From Rhodobacteraceae bacterium HLUCCO07 (lineage in GTDB: Bacteria > Pseudomonadota > Alphaproteobacteria > Rhodobacterales > Rhodobacteraceae), in NCBI GenBank assembly GCA_001314705.1, contig LJSU01000018.1:260630-324629 (forward strand): a stretch of 64,000 bases of DNA, in the 5' to 3' direction. The position numbers and the translations under genes were made by a program. This document shows, piece after piece, positions 17,304-26,654 of this stretch; within the stretch, counting starts at the first letter, position 1, and every line of letters starts with the position of its first letter. Under the pieces are notes generated by a model. That model worked only from the letters and a program-made list of their open reading frames with translations. It did no database searches and was not told the DNA's origin.

Positions 17304-18455
17304 TCAGTCTCGCCCACCGGGTGCGGCAAGCGTCACCACCTCGCCCACGCCATAGCCGTTGAACCGCGTGGCAATGGCCAGCGAATAGGCCCCCATGCCC
17401 TCGATCAGGATGAAATCGCCCTCCTGCACATCCGCGGGCAGGTGCAGCGGCTCGGGCAGCCGGTCGAGGCTGTCACAGGTCGGCCCGAACCCCACGCGCG
17501 GGCGCGGCGCACCATCGCGGGGCCGCCCGTCGGGTGCCAGAACCCGCAGCCGCGTGTTCGGCCCGATATCGCGCAGCTCGGCCAGCCCGCCGTAAAGCCC
17601 GTCATTGAGAAACACCGATCCGTCCCCCCGAATCGCCTTGATCCGGAGCCCAAGGGTGAAACTTTCGGCCACCATCGCCCGCCCGGGCTCGCAAACGAGG
17701 GTCGGCTGCACATCGAAGGCGGCATCGACCATGCCACCAATCCGCGCGAAAATCGCCTCGAGGTCCGGCGCCGCCCCGTCGCGATGCGACGCGAACCCGC
17801 CCCCCACGTTGAGCCGGGCAAGCTGCACACCCGCTTGCCGCGCCACATCCGCCGCCGCCGCGATATAGGCGGCCCAGGCTTCGGGATCGGCGCATTGCGT
17901 GCCGGGATGAAAACAGATCGCGGGTTGAAACCCGCGCCGCGCCACCTCGGCCAGGAGCGCGGCCGCCGGGCCGGGCGCCAGACCGAACTTGTCACCGAAA
18001 TCGTAATGCGCACCCTTCACCGGCAGGGCAAGCCGCACCGACACTTCCTCGCCCGCGAAACGCGGTGCGCCCAGCTTGTCGAGCTCGCCCGGGCAATCGA
18101 CCGACCACGAGGATACGCCCGCGCGCATTCCCGCCGCCACCTCGTCGCGCGACCGCACCGGGTTGTTGTAATGCAGCGCCGCGCCCGTATCCGCATCGCA
18201 CACCAGCGCGATCTCGGCGGGGCTGGCGACGTCGAACCCGGTCACGCCCGAGGCCACGAGATTGTCCAGAACCGCGCGCGACGGATTGGCCTTGACCGCA
18301 TAGGTCACCACCCCCGGAAAGCCGCGCAGAAATCGCCGCGCCGTGGCGCCCAGCCGCGCAGGATCAAAGAACATCACCGGTTGGTCGGGCCGGGTGCGGG
18401 CCAGGTACATGGCCGGATCGCTATGGGAAGCCTGTGGATACATCGCGTGCCTCAT
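17304..18455 (-). CDS. Fold-III PLP-dependent decarboxylase (ornithine/diaminopimelate decarboxylase family)
   Basis: A 383-residue alanine-racemase-fold decarboxylase. The PLP lysine is K55 in TYAVKANPS; the catalytic cysteine is in GPTCDSLDRL near residue 325; HPGTQ, LNVGGGFASH and CEPGRAMVAES line the cofactor site. CDSLD with Asp after Cys is the ornithine decarboxylase pattern, so putrescine formation from ornithine is the best guess, with lysine as an alternative. It is divergently arranged with an Lrp-type regulator across a 96-base gap that holds a palindrome. The start is the most upstream ATG (MRHAMYPQ); the ATG four codons later is possible. Confidence 0.88.
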   Translation of the reverse strand: MRHAMYPQASHSDPAMYLARTRPDQPVMFFDPARLGATARRFLRGFPGVVTYAVKANPSRAVLDNLVASGVTGFDVASPAEIALVCDADTGAALHYNNPVRSRDEVAAGMRAGVSSWSVDCPGELDKLGAPRFAGEEVSVRLALPVKGAHYDFGDKFGLAPGPAAALLAEVARRGFQPAICFHPGTQCADPEAWAAYIAAAADVARQAGVQLARLNVGGGFASHRDGAAPDLEAIFARIGGMVDAAFDVQPTLVCEPGRAMVAESFTLGLRIKAIRGDGSVFLNDGLYGGLAELRDIGPNTRLRVLAPDGRPRDGAPRPRVGFGPTCDSLDRLPEPLHLPADVQEGDFILIEGMGAYSLAIATRFNGYGVGEVVTLAAPGGRD

Positions 18456-18502
18456 GGGTTGTTTTCACCCATCATGCGCAGGCTCCGGCCCGAAATCGCC
18501 CG

Positions 18503-18520
18503 TCAATCCGGCGGGATTGA
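18503..18520. promoter_or_regulatory. Palindrome in the decarboxylase/Lrp divergent promoter (candidate Lrp operator)
   Basis: TCAATCC, loop GGCG, GGATTGA: seven-base arms in the short divergent gap, 32 bases before the Lrp ATG. Lrp/AsnC proteins bind imperfect palindromes of about 15 bases and commonly control the adjacent divergent gene as well as themselves. Binding is inferred, not shown. Confidence 0.5.
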
Positions 18521-18551
18521 CTCTTTCTTTCGTCAGATCGACAGTATCACC

Positions 18552-18986
18552 ATGCAAACCGACGAAACAGACGAAGCCCTGCTTGCGCTTTTGGCCGACA
18601 ACGCCCGCCTGCCGGTGGCCACGCTCGCGCGCCGCCTCGGAATCGCGCGCACCACCGTCCAGGCCCGGCTCGACCGGCTGGAAAATTCCGGCGTGATCGC
18701 GGGTTACACCCTGCGCCGCGGGCACGAGGCCCGTCCGATGATCCGCGCAACGGCGCTCATCATGATCGAGCCGCGCCGCCAGCCCGAGGTGCTCGCCCGG
18801 CTCAGATCACTGCCCGCGGTGATCGAGGTGCATACCACCTCCGGGCGGTTCGACCTCATCGCCACCCTGACCGCCACAACCACCGAAGAGCTTGACGACA
18901 CGCTCGACCGCATCGCCGAGGCCAAGGGCGTGCGCGGCTCGGAAAGCCTCGTCCACCTCTCGACCAAGATCGACCGGCGGCGGTAG
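18552..18986 (+). CDS. Lrp/AsnC family transcriptional regulator
   Basis: A 144-residue feast/famine regulator. The N-terminal helix-turn-helix is DEALLALLADNARLPVATLA...LGIARTTVQARLDRLE (about residues 7-47); the C-terminal RAM domain, which binds an amino acid and oligomerises, spans about 65-140. The start ATG at 18552 begins MQTDETDEALL, the usual Lrp N-terminus; a much longer in-frame ORF upstream is antisense to the decarboxylase and is not real. Its divergence from the decarboxylase suggests control of polyamine or amino acid decarboxylation in response to an amino acid. Confidence 0.92.
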   Translation: MQTDETDEALLALLADNARLPVATLARRLGIARTTVQARLDRLENSGVIAGYTLRRGHEARPMIRATALIMIEPRRQPEVLARLRSLPAVIEVHTTSGRFDLIATLTATTTEELDDTLDRIAEAKGVRGSESLVHLSTKIDRRR

Positions 18987-19271
18987 GGTAACATGCCAGG
19001 TGGTGGGTATGCGCCCGCCTTCACACCATTGGCGTGCCTGCGCATGGAGGAGGAAGCCGCGCCATCGACGGGCCGCGGCGCGGCGATCCGAAGGTCGCGC
19101 TTTGCAGTTTATGCCCGCGACATCTTCCTCGCTTGCAGTCGTGCACTTTCATCACACCAATCGCCGGGCCGGCGATGGCGCGGCGATGGCGCGGCGGGGC
19201 TGCGCCCCTTGTTCCGCGCACGTACATTCCCTCGCCAGAGGGAACAAACCCGACAGAGTGGAGTTACCCTA
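18984..19271. repeat. Inverted repeat bracketing the Lrp-amidase convergent gap
   Basis: TAGGGTAAC at 18984-18992 is repeated exactly inverted at 19263-19271. Extended arms CGGCGGTAGGGTAAC and CCGCGATAGGGTAAC agree at 12 of 15 positions, and both supply the stop codon (TAG) of the flanking convergent gene. The enclosed 270 bases hold no credible gene but contain TTCCCTC-GCCA-GAGGGAA (19227-19244), a perfect 7-base hairpin, and short GGCGATGGC tandem copies. Confidence 0.5.
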
Positions 19272-20672
19272 TCGCGGGTCGATCGGCCCCAGGTCGAAGG
19301 CCAGCTCGCGCTCGATCGCACAGGCCACGTCAAGGCAGATCACGTCATCCATCCGGTCGCCCACCACCTGCACCCCGAGCGGGATCGGTGACGCGTCCAG
19401 CGTGCGCACCGTCGCCGCTGGCAGGCCGAGCAGGTTGATCACATGCATGAAGCGCTGCGCCTTCATGATCTCGGGCACGCTCTCGGGCTCCTCGAAATCC
19501 TGGTCCGCGCGCATCGGCGGCTGGCCCGAGACCGGCATGATCAACGCATCGACATAATCGAACATCCGCGCCCATTCGCGCAGAATGGTCAGCCGCCGTG
19601 CCTGCGCCTGCAAAAGCCCCGCCACGTCCTGCGGCGGGTAAAGCTCCAGCATCGTGTCAACCAGCCCGTTGACGGCCTTCGACCCCATCTTGCGGATACC
19701 CTCCAGCATCATCACCTCGATCTCGGTATCGAGCAGAAGCCCCCATGTCTGCGCGGCCTCGGCGGCCATCGGCGGCGTGACCTCGACCGGTTCATAACCC
19801 GCCTGTTTCGCCGCGCCCAACGCGGCCTCGACCGCGCGGGCGACATTTGCGTCCACCCCGTCACCGAACGGATCGACGCACCAGCCGACCCGCCGCGGGC
19901 CGTCATCGCGCGCGCGCCCGCTGTCGGGTGCGGCATTCCAGAGCGGATCATCCGACGAGCGCCGCCGCAACACGTCATAGGAGAGGCGCACATCGCCCAT
20001 GCTGCGGGCGATCATGCCCTGCACGCTCATCGACTGCAGGAGCGGCGGGCGCTCGGCCGGGGCCGAGGGGTTGAACGCGGGCACCCGCCCCATCGACGGG
20101 CGCAACGTCGCGCCGCCCACGCAATAGGCCGGGTAGCGCAGGCTGCCGCCAAGGTCGTTGCCATGGCCCATCACGCCCATGCCACAGGCCACCGCCGACG
20201 AGGCCCCGCCCGACGAGCCGCCCGAGGTCAACCCCTTGTCCCAGGGGTTGAGCGTTCGCCCCCAGATCGGGTTCGACGTAAAGAAGCGCAGGCTGAATTC
20301 CGGCGTCGATGTCCGCCCGATCACCACGGCACCGCCCGCGCGCAGGTTGCGCACCACCGGCGCGTCGCGTTCGCAGATCGCCTCGTTCAGCGCCGGGACG
20401 CCGTTGGGGTTGGTGCGCCCCTCGAAATCGACATTGGTCTTGACCGTCACCGGCAAGCCCCAGAGCGCGGGCAATTCCTTGGGGCGGTTGGCATCCATCG
20501 CCTCGGCCTGTTCCATCGCCGCCTCGTCCAGCGGATCGACCACCGCGCGCAGCCCCGGCTCGCATTCCGCCACCCGGTCCAGATGCGCGCGCGTCACCTC
20601 GGCCACCTTCACATCGCCCCTGGCCAGCGCCTTCGCGGTCGCGGTTGCACTCCACTTGATGATCTCGTCCAT
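19269..20672 (-). CDS. Amidase (amidase-signature family)
   Basis: A 467-residue amidase-signature hydrolase. The Ser-cisSer-Lys triad is visible: K78 in VTVKTNVD, the cis-Ser in LTSGGSSGGASS (near residue 152) and the nucleophile in NDLGGSLRYPA (near 177). The family consensus before the nucleophile is GSD; here it is GND. Not GatA: there is no GatC/GatB nearby and substrate-loop residues differ. GGGAG is eight bases before the chosen ATG at 20672. The substrate is unknown. It is divergent from valS with a 214-base gap in which I see only a short hairpin (20786-20798). Confidence 0.9.
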   Translation of the reverse strand: MDEIIKWSATATAKALARGDVKVAEVTRAHLDRVAECEPGLRAVVDPLDEAAMEQAEAMDANRPKELPALWGLPVTVKTNVDFEGRTNPNGVPALNEAICERDAPVVRNLRAGGAVVIGRTSTPEFSLRFFTSNPIWGRTLNPWDKGLTSGGSSGGASSAVACGMGVMGHGNDLGGSLRYPAYCVGGATLRPSMGRVPAFNPSAPAERPPLLQSMSVQGMIARSMGDVRLSYDVLRRRSSDDPLWNAAPDSGRARDDGPRRVGWCVDPFGDGVDANVARAVEAALGAAKQAGYEPVEVTPPMAAEAAQTWGLLLDTEIEVMMLEGIRKMGSKAVNGLVDTMLELYPPQDVAGLLQAQARRLTILREWARMFDYVDALIMPVSGQPPMRADQDFEEPESVPEIMKAQRFMHVINLLGLPAATVRTLDASPIPLGVQVVGDRMDDVICLDVACAIERELAFDLGPIDPR

Positions 20673-20886
20673 GTCGCTCTCCCTTCGTCTCCGGCACAGC
20701 AAAGCACGCCCGTCCCGCGCAGGTAAACGCTTTCCCGCCGCACGGGCAAGGAAACGCCGCGGCACGCTCGGCGTCCGCCCGCCCGGTCCGCTCCGGACGC
20801 AAAAAGCACCCTTCCCGCTTTCCCTTTGCGCCCTCATTGGATAGAGGATGCCGAAACCGCACCCGGATCAAGCAGGACCATTCATC

Positions 20887-23800
20887 ATGGCAATGGACAA
20901 GACATTCAACGCGGCCGAGGCCGAAGCCCGCATCTACCAGGCATGGGAAAAGGCCGGCGCCTTCAAGGCGGGCGCCAACGCCTCGCGCGAGGAAACCTTC
21001 TGCATCATGATTCCGCCGCCCAACGTGACCGGCGCGCTGCATGTGGGACACGCCTTCAACAACACGTTGCAGGACGTCCTGATCCGCTGGCACCGGATGC
21101 GCGGCTTCGACACGCTCTGGCAACCCGGACAGGACCATGCCGGCATCGCCACGCAGCTCCAGGTCGAAAAGATGCTGGCGCAAACCCAGCAACCCGGCCG
21201 CCGCGAACTGGGGCGCCAGAAATTCCTCGAAAAGGTCTGGGAATGGAAGGGCCAGTACGGCTCGACCATCATCGACCAATTGAAACGCCTCGGCTGTTCC
21301 TGCGACTGGTCGCGCAACGCCTTTACCATGGCCGGCGCCCCGGGCGATCCGCGCATCGGGCACGAGAATTCCCCGGATTTTCACGACGCCGTCATCAAGG
21401 TCTTCGTCGAGATGTACAACCAGGGCTACATCTATCGCGGCAAGCGGCTGGTGAACTGGGATCCGCATTTCGAAACCGCGATTTCCGACCTCGAGGTCGA
21501 GAATATCGAAACCCCGGGCCACATGTGGCATTTCAAATACCCGCTCGCCGGGGGCGAAACCTATACCTATGTGGAAAAGGACGAGGACGGAAACACCATC
21601 CTTGAGGAGGAACGCGACTACATCTCCATCGCCACCACCCGCCCCGAAACCATGCTGGGCGATGGCGCGGTGGCGGTTCACCCCTCGGACACGCGCTATG
21701 CCCCCATCGTGGGCAAGCTTTGCGAGATTCCCGTCGGACCCAAGGAACACCGCCGCCAGATCCCGATCATCACCGACGAGTATCCCGACCCCGATTTCGG
21801 CTCGGGCGCGGTCAAGATCACCGGCGCGCATGATTTCAACGATTATGCCGTTGCCAAGCGCAGCGGTATACCCTGTTACCGCCTGATGGACACCAAGGGC
21901 CACATGCGCGCCGATGGTCGCGCTTACGCCGACGAGGCCGCGGCGGCACAGGATTATGCCCGCGGCACCCCCTTTACCGAGACCGAGATCGACGCGATCA
22001 ACCTCGTGCCCGACCACCTGCGCGGCCTCGACCGGTTCGAGGCCCGCGAAAAGGTGGTCGAGGAAATCACCGCCGAGGGCCTCGCCGTTATGACCCGCGC
22101 CGACGATCCGCGGCTTGGCACCACCGCCCTCAAACCCGGCGCCGAGGGCGCCGAGGAAATCGTGCCGCTGGTCGAATCGAAACCCATCATGCAGCCCTTC
22201 GGCGACCGCTCCCAGGTGGTGATCGAACCGATGCTCACCGATCAATGGTTCGTCGATGCCGCACGGGTCGTCGGCCCCGCCCTCGACGCGGTGCGCGAGG
22301 GGCGCACGAAAATCATCCCCGAAGCGGGCGAGAAAACCTATTACCACTGGCTCGAGAACATCGAGCCCTGGTGCATCAGCCGCCAACTGTGGTGGGGCCA
22401 CCAGATCCCGGTCTGGTACGGGCTTGACCTTGCGTCGCACGGGTTCAGGGACGACGAGGGCGACGGCGCGCTCGACCTTGTCGAGATGTCGCTCTTCCTG
22501 TCGCGCCAGCACCTGCTCCTGGGCGAGGAACGCCATCACGCGGCGCCCGATTTCGAGCATGTCAAGGTCGGCTTCCAGGACGTGCTTGCCGCCCTGCCCA
22601 CCCCGCTCAACCACATGCGCATCATCGAGGTCGCGGACCGCGCCAGCGCCATTCACGAAATGGCCGAAGGCTTTGCCGAATACGAGGCGACGCAGGATCC
22701 GACGAAACTGGTCTACCCGCTCTGGCGCGACGCGGACGTGCTCGACACCTGGTTCTCCTCCGGCCTCTGGCCCATCGGCACGCTGGGCTGGCCCGACGAC
22801 ACCGAGGAGTTGCGCAAGTATTTCCCCACCGATGTGCTCGTCACCGGCTTCGACATCCTGTTCTTCTGGGTCGCCCGGATGATGATGATGCAGCTCGCCG
22901 TGGTCGGGCGCGAGCCCTTCCACACCGTCTACCTGCATCAACTGGTCCGCGACGAGAAGGGCCAGAAGATGTCCAAGACCCGCGGCAACGTGGTCGATCC
23001 GCTCGAAATCGTGGCCGAATACGGTGCCGACGCGCTGCGCTTCACCATGGCGCAGATGGCCGCGATCGGCGGTGTGCTCAAGCTCTCGACCGACCGGATC
23101 AAGGGCTATCGCAATTTCGGCACCAAGATCTGGAACGCCGTGCGCTTTGCCGAGATGAACGGCGTTTACGAGATCCCCGCCCCCGACGGCATCCCCACCC
23201 CTGAGGCCACGGTCAACCGGTGGATCGTGGGCGAGGTCGCGCGCACCCGTGAAACCGTCGATGCGGCCCTGGCCGAGTATCGCTTCAACGATGCGGCCAA
23301 CGCGCTCTATGTCTTCACCTGGGGCAAGCTCTGCGACTGGTATCTGGAATTTTCCAAACCCCTCCTGCAAGGCGAGGACAGCGCCGCACGCGATGAAACC
23401 CGCGCCACCATGCGCTGGGTGATCGACCAGACGCTGATCCTGCTGCACCCGATCATGCCCTTCATCACCGAGGAGCTTTGGCAACAAACCGCCGAACGCG
23501 ACGGCCAGCTCATGCTCACCGACTGGCCCGAATACGGCACCGACCTGATCGACCCAGCCGCCGACCGTGAAATGAACTGGGTGATCGCGCTGATCGAGGA
23601 AATCCGCAGCGCCCGCCAACAGATGCACGTGCCCGCCGGTCTGCACCTGCCGATGCTGCAACGCACGCTCGACGAGGCAGGCCGCGCTGCATGGGCGCGC
23701 AACGAGGTCATGATCAAGCGCCTCGCCCGCATCGAAACCCTGACCGAGGCGGCGGATTTCCCCAAGGGCACCGTCACGATTCCCGTCGAGGGCGGCGAGT

Positions 23801-24036
23801 TCGGCCTGCCGCTCGCCGACATCATCGACGTGGACGCGGAAAAGGCCCGCCTGCAAAAGACGCTCGACAAGCTCGCGAAAGAGATCGGCGGACTCAAGGG
23901 GCGGCTCGACAACCCAAAATTCGCCGAGAACGCCCCCGAAGAGGTGGTCGAGGAAGCCCGCGACAACCTCCGCGCACGGCAGGAGGAAGAGGCCACCCTC
24001 AAATCCGCCATGCAGCGGCTTGCGGAACTGGACTGA
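20887..24036 (+). CDS. valS: Valyl-tRNA synthetase
   Basis: Charges tRNA-Val. Class I motifs: HVGHA of the HIGH box near residue 51 ([15 protein letters not shown]) and KMSKTRGN near 694; the editing domain holds [17 protein letters not shown]; a C-terminal coiled coil ([18 protein letters not shown]) is present. At 1049 residues it is about 100 longer than the E. coli enzyme. Much of the excess is a segment of roughly 65-70 extra residues between [11 protein letters not shown] and [11 protein letters not shown], in the catalytic domain. AGGA is nine bases before the ATG at 20887; ATG at 20893 is also possible. Confidence 0.97.
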   Translation: MAMDKTFNAAEAEARIYQAWEKAGAFKAGANASREETFCIMIPPPNVTGALHVGHAFNNTLQDVLIRWHRMRGFDTLWQPGQDHAGIATQLQVEKMLAQTQQPGRRELGRQKFLEKVWEWKGQYGSTIIDQLKRLGCSCDWSRNAFTMAGAPGDPRIGHENSPDFHDAVIKVFVEMYNQGYIYRGKRLVNWDPHFETAISDLEVENIETPGHMWHFKYPLAGGETYTYVEKDEDGNTILEEERDYISIATTRPETMLGDGAVAVHPSDTRYAPIVGKLCEIPVGPKEHRRQIPIITDEYPDPDFGSGAVKITGAHDFNDYAVAKRSGIPCYRLMDTKGHMRADGRAYADEAAAAQDYARGTPFTETEIDAINLVPDHLRGLDRFEAREKVVEEITAEGLAVMTRADDPRLGTTALKPGAEGAEEIVPLVESKPIMQPFGDRSQVVIEPMLTDQWFVDAARVVGPALDAVREGRTKIIPEAGEKTYYHWLENIEPWCISRQLWWGHQIPVWYGLDLASHGFRDDEGDGALDLVEMSLFLSRQHLLLGEERHHAAPDFEHVKVGFQDVLAALPTPLNHMRIIEVADRASAIHEMAEGFAEYEATQDPTKLVYPLWRDADVLDTWFSSGLWPIGTLGWPDDTEELRKYFPTDVLVTGFDILFFWVARMMMMQLAVVGREPFHTVYLHQLVRDEKGQKMSKTRGNVVDPLEIVAEYGADALRFTMAQMAAIGGVLKLSTDRIKGYRNFGTKIWNAVRFAEMNGVYEIPAPDGIPTPEATVNRWIVGEVARTRETVDAALAEYRFNDAANALYVFTWGKLCDWYLEFSKPLLQGEDSAARDETRATMRWVIDQTLILLHPIMPFITEELWQQTAERDGQLMLTDWPEYGTDLIDPAADREMNWVIALIEEIRSARQQMHVPAGLHLPMLQRTLDEAGRAAWARNEVMIKRLARIETLTEAADFPKGTVTIPVEGGEFGLPLADIIDVDAEKARLQKTLDKLAKEIGGLKGRLDNPKFAENAPEEVVEEARDNLRARQEEEATLKSAMQRLAELD

Positions 24037-24044
24037 CTTCGGGC

Positions 24045-24066
24045 TTCATCTTGCCGAAAATACTCC
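24045..24066 (+). repeat. AAATACTC intergenic repeat, copy 3
   Basis: TTCATCTTGCCGAAAATACTCC, eight bases after the valS stop, differing from the engB copy at two positions. It is followed by the hairpin at 24075-24095. Confidence 0.7.
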
Positions 24067-24074
24067 ACGGGGGT

Positions 24075-24095
24075 CCGGGGGTGTGAAACCCCCGG
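24075..24095 (+). terminator. Perfect hairpin after valS, in an otherwise empty 212-base gap
   Basis: CCGGGGGT, loop GTGAA, ACCCCCGG: eight paired bases just after the repeat. A second C5/G5 hairpin lies at 24204-24219. Neither has a strong T-run. The gap to the convergent enoyl-CoA hydratase gene shows nothing else. Confidence 0.55.
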
Positions 24096-24248
24096 TCCTG
24101 CCCGGCGGCTCACCCACCGCACGGTGCGTTAACCGGATTCCGCGCACCCGGCGCCGCCAACAGGGGGTGCACGGATGGCAGCCGGACAGCAGCCGGGACT
24201 CACCCCCCTGTATTGGGGGCGAAAACCCGCGTTAACCCCACCGCGCGG

Positions 24249-25040
24249 TCAGGTGAATTTCGGGGCGCGCTTTTGCATGTTGGCCGCGATCACCTCCATC
24301 TGGTGCGGCTTGCCGATAAGGTCCGCCTGCTCCCGGCTCTCGGCCATCAGAACCGCATCCTCGCCCTCATCCCCCTCGGCCACGGCGATCAAACGCTTGG
24401 CCGCCCGTATCGCGCTGGGGCTCTTTTTCGCAATCAATTCAGCTATTTGCCGCGCCCGCACCAGCGGATCGTCGGCGATCTCGCTGACCATTCCCCAGCC
24501 CAGCGCCTGATCCGCCGACACTTCCTCGGCCGTGTAGGTCAGCCGCCGGATCACGTCCGAACGCATCAGCTTCGGCATCAGCACCATGCCCCCCATATCC
24601 GGCACCAGCCCCCATTTCATCTCCATCACGGAAAGCCGAGTCTCCGGATGCGCCACCCGAAGATCCGCCCCCAGCGCCAGCTGCAACCCGGCCCCGAAAA
24701 CCACCCCGTGCAGGCTCGCGATCACCGGCACCGGCACCCGGCGCCAGACCATTGCAACCTCCTGATAAAGATTGGTATTCTTTCCGGCGCGCCGCGGCAT
24801 CACCACCGCTTCCGGGTCGCCTCCGGCCAGGGCCGCGAAACTCGCCACATCGAGCCCGGCACAGAACGCCCGCCCCTCGCCCGACAGCACCACGGCGCGG
24901 ATATCGGCCCTGTCACACAGCGCCTCGCCCGCCGCCACGATCGCCTCGGCCATCTCGGTATCGACCCCGTTCATCTTGTGCCCCCGGGTCAGCGTCACAT
25001 GGGCGATGTGATCCATTATTTCCGTTGTCACGCGTGCCAT
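24249..25040 (-). CDS. Enoyl-CoA hydratase/isomerase (crotonase family)
   Basis: A 263-residue crotonase-fold protein. The oxyanion-hole segments are LSGEGRAFCAGLDVASF (near residue 52) and LHGVVFGAGLQLALGADLRVA (near 106). The usual hydratase glutamates are not evident at both catalytic positions (the second half reads VLMPKLMRSDVIRR), so isomerase or hydrolase chemistry is as possible as hydration. The start at 25040 is preferred because GGGAG is eight bases upstream; ATG at 25046 is too close to it. Confidence 0.88.
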   Translation of the reverse strand: MARVTTEIMDHIAHVTLTRGHKMNGVDTEMAEAIVAAGEALCDRADIRAVVLSGEGRAFCAGLDVASFAALAGGDPEAVVMPRRAGKNTNLYQEVAMVWRRVPVPVIASLHGVVFGAGLQLALGADLRVAHPETRLSVMEMKWGLVPDMGGMVLMPKLMRSDVIRRLTYTAEEVSADQALGWGMVSEIADDPLVRARQIAELIAKKSPSAIRAAKRLIAVAEGDEGEDAVLMAESREQADLIGKPHQMEVIAANMQKRAPKFT

Positions 25041-25215
25041 CGGCATTTCTCCCTTGGTCTGGGCCAAGATTGCCGCGTCATCGCAGCGCTGAGAACCCCT
25101 GACCCTGCGGCACACCCCATCAAGGCTTTGCTAACACGTTGGCTCCATAATCGGTCCAACACGGGGGCGCATTCGCCATCTTGCCGTGCCCCACGCATCC
25201 GGGTTAACTCGCGCC

Positions 25216-26325
25216 ATGACACATGGACCGCGCCTGACCCGCCTTGCCCAAACCCTGCCCGCCACGGTGCCCTTCGTCGGCCCCGAGGCACAGGAACGCG
25301 CCCGTGGCGCGGCCTTCGCCGCCCGCATCGGCGCCAATGAAAACGTTTTCGGCCCCTCGCCCAAGGCAATCAAGGCCATGCAGCGCGCCGCCAGCGAGAT
25401 CTGGATGTACGGCGACCCCGAAAGCCATGACCTGCGCGCCGCACTTGCCCGCCACCACGGTATGCAGCCCGAAAACATCATGGTCGGCGAAGGCATCGAC
25501 GGGCTGCTGGGCTATCTTGCCCGGCTCACCATCGAACCCGGCGACCGCGTCGTGACCTCAGATGGCGCCTATCCCACCTTCAACTACCACGTCGCCGGCT
25601 TCGGTGGCGAGCTGATCAAGCTCCCCTATCGCGACGACCGCGAAGACCTGCCCGCCCTGCTGGAAAAGGCCGCCGAGACAGAGGCGAAACTGGTCTATTT
25701 CGCCAATCCCGACAACCCGATGGGCACCTGGACCGAAGCCGCCGAAATCGAGGCTGCCCTCGATTCGATACCCGAGGGCACGCTCTTGATCCTCGATGAG
25801 GCCTATGTCGAATTCGCCCCCGCCGGGATCGCGTCCATGATCGACATCGACGATCCACGCGTCATAAGGATGCGCACCTTTTCAAAGGCTTACGGCATGG
25901 CCGGTGCGCGCGTGGGCTATGCGATGGGAGCCGCTCCCCTCATCAATGCGTTCAACAAGATCCGTAATCATTTCGGCATGAACCGCGCCGCGCAGGCCGG
26001 CGCGCTGGCTGCACTCGACGATCCGCAATACCTCGCCAAGGCCATTGCCGACGTGGCCCATGCCCGTGAAGAGATCACCCGCATCGCCGCCGAGAACGGG
26101 CTCGTCGCGCTGCCTTCGGCCGCCAATTTCGTGGCCGTCGATTGCGGCGGCGACGGCGCCTTTGCCAAGTCCGTTCTGGATCAACTCGTCGCCCGTGGCA
26201 TCTTCGTGCGCATGCCCTTCGCCGCGCCGGGCAACCGTTGCATCCGCATCAGCTGTGGCCGGCCCGCCGACCTGGCCCTTCTGGAAAAAAACCTGCCCGA
26301 GGCCCTCGCCGCCGCCCGTGCCTGA
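25216..26325 (+). CDS. Class I/II PLP aminotransferase, histidinol-phosphate aminotransferase-like
   Basis: A 369-residue fold-I aminotransferase. The PLP lysine is K224 in FSKAYGMAGARVGYA; other landmarks are GANENVFGPSP near residue 41, YFANPDNPMGTW, and ILDEAYVEF. This resembles HisC, but HisC paralogs acting on aromatic amino acids or other substrates are common, and no his gene is near. The N-terminus is uncertain: GTG at 25186 would add ten residues. It is divergent from the enoyl-CoA hydratase and 59 bases upstream of a small membrane protein gene. Confidence 0.87.
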   Translation: MTHGPRLTRLAQTLPATVPFVGPEAQERARGAAFAARIGANENVFGPSPKAIKAMQRAASEIWMYGDPESHDLRAALARHHGMQPENIMVGEGIDGLLGYLARLTIEPGDRVVTSDGAYPTFNYHVAGFGGELIKLPYRDDREDLPALLEKAAETEAKLVYFANPDNPMGTWTEAAEIEAALDSIPEGTLLILDEAYVEFAPAGIASMIDIDDPRVIRMRTFSKAYGMAGARVGYAMGAAPLINAFNKIRNHFGMNRAAQAGALAALDDPQYLAKAIADVAHAREEITRIAAENGLVALPSAANFVAVDCGGDGAFAKSVLDQLVARGIFVRMPFAAPGNRCIRISCGRPADLALLEKNLPEALAAARA

Positions 26326-26384
26326 CGCGATCTTTACCGTCTGTTCGTCTTTTCCGCGCTTAACTGCCCGGGAGAGGAACCGTC

Positions 26385-26588
26385 ATGCAAGACAGCACCC
26401 ACCGCGCAGCACCGGACCACACCAGTCCCGCACTCGTCCTGGCGCTGGTGAATCTCTTGTGGTCCTTCTTGCTGATCTGGGTCAGTTTCGGCCTGCCCGC
26501 CGTGCTGGTTCTTGCGGTATTGCTGAACTATCTGATTTCCCGCCTCGGCCATTGTCGCATGCGACAGGCTCGCGAGCCGAAGAACTGA
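26385..26588 (+). CDS. Small hydrophobic membrane protein
   Basis: A 67-residue protein with two hydrophobic stretches (residues about 16-50: ALVLALVNLLWSFLLIWVSF and LPAVLVLAVLLNYLI) and a basic tail. GGGAGAGGA lies seven bases before the ATG, which supports translation. I do not recognise a family. It lies 59 bases after the aminotransferase and may share its mRNA. Confidence 0.6.
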   Translation: MQDSTHRAAPDHTSPALVLALVNLLWSFLLIWVSFGLPAVLVLAVLLNYLISRLGHCRMRQAREPKN

Positions 26589-26595
26589 CACTCGT

Positions 26596-26618
26596 CTCTT
26601 TCTTGGGAAAAATACTCG
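26596..26618 (+). repeat. AAATACTC intergenic repeat, copy 4
   Basis: TCTCTTTCTTGGGAAAAATACTC, eight bases after the stop of the small membrane protein gene and before the convergent class V aminotransferase. It is closest to the copy at 17250 (CTTTCTTGG...AAAATACTC). Confidence 0.6.
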
Positions 26619-26654
26619 AATCTTTGCCCCCCACACGCAGGACAAGGCCCAGCT

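Noticed and set aside
15569..17362. 597-codon plus-strand frame opposite the molybdoenzyme gene
   Set aside because: No recognisable protein sequence; the opposite strand has clear CoxL motifs throughout.
19975..23856. 1293-codon minus-strand open frame opposite valS
   Set aside because: It is antisense to an unambiguous valyl-tRNA synthetase; the open frame is a by-product of high GC at third codon positions.
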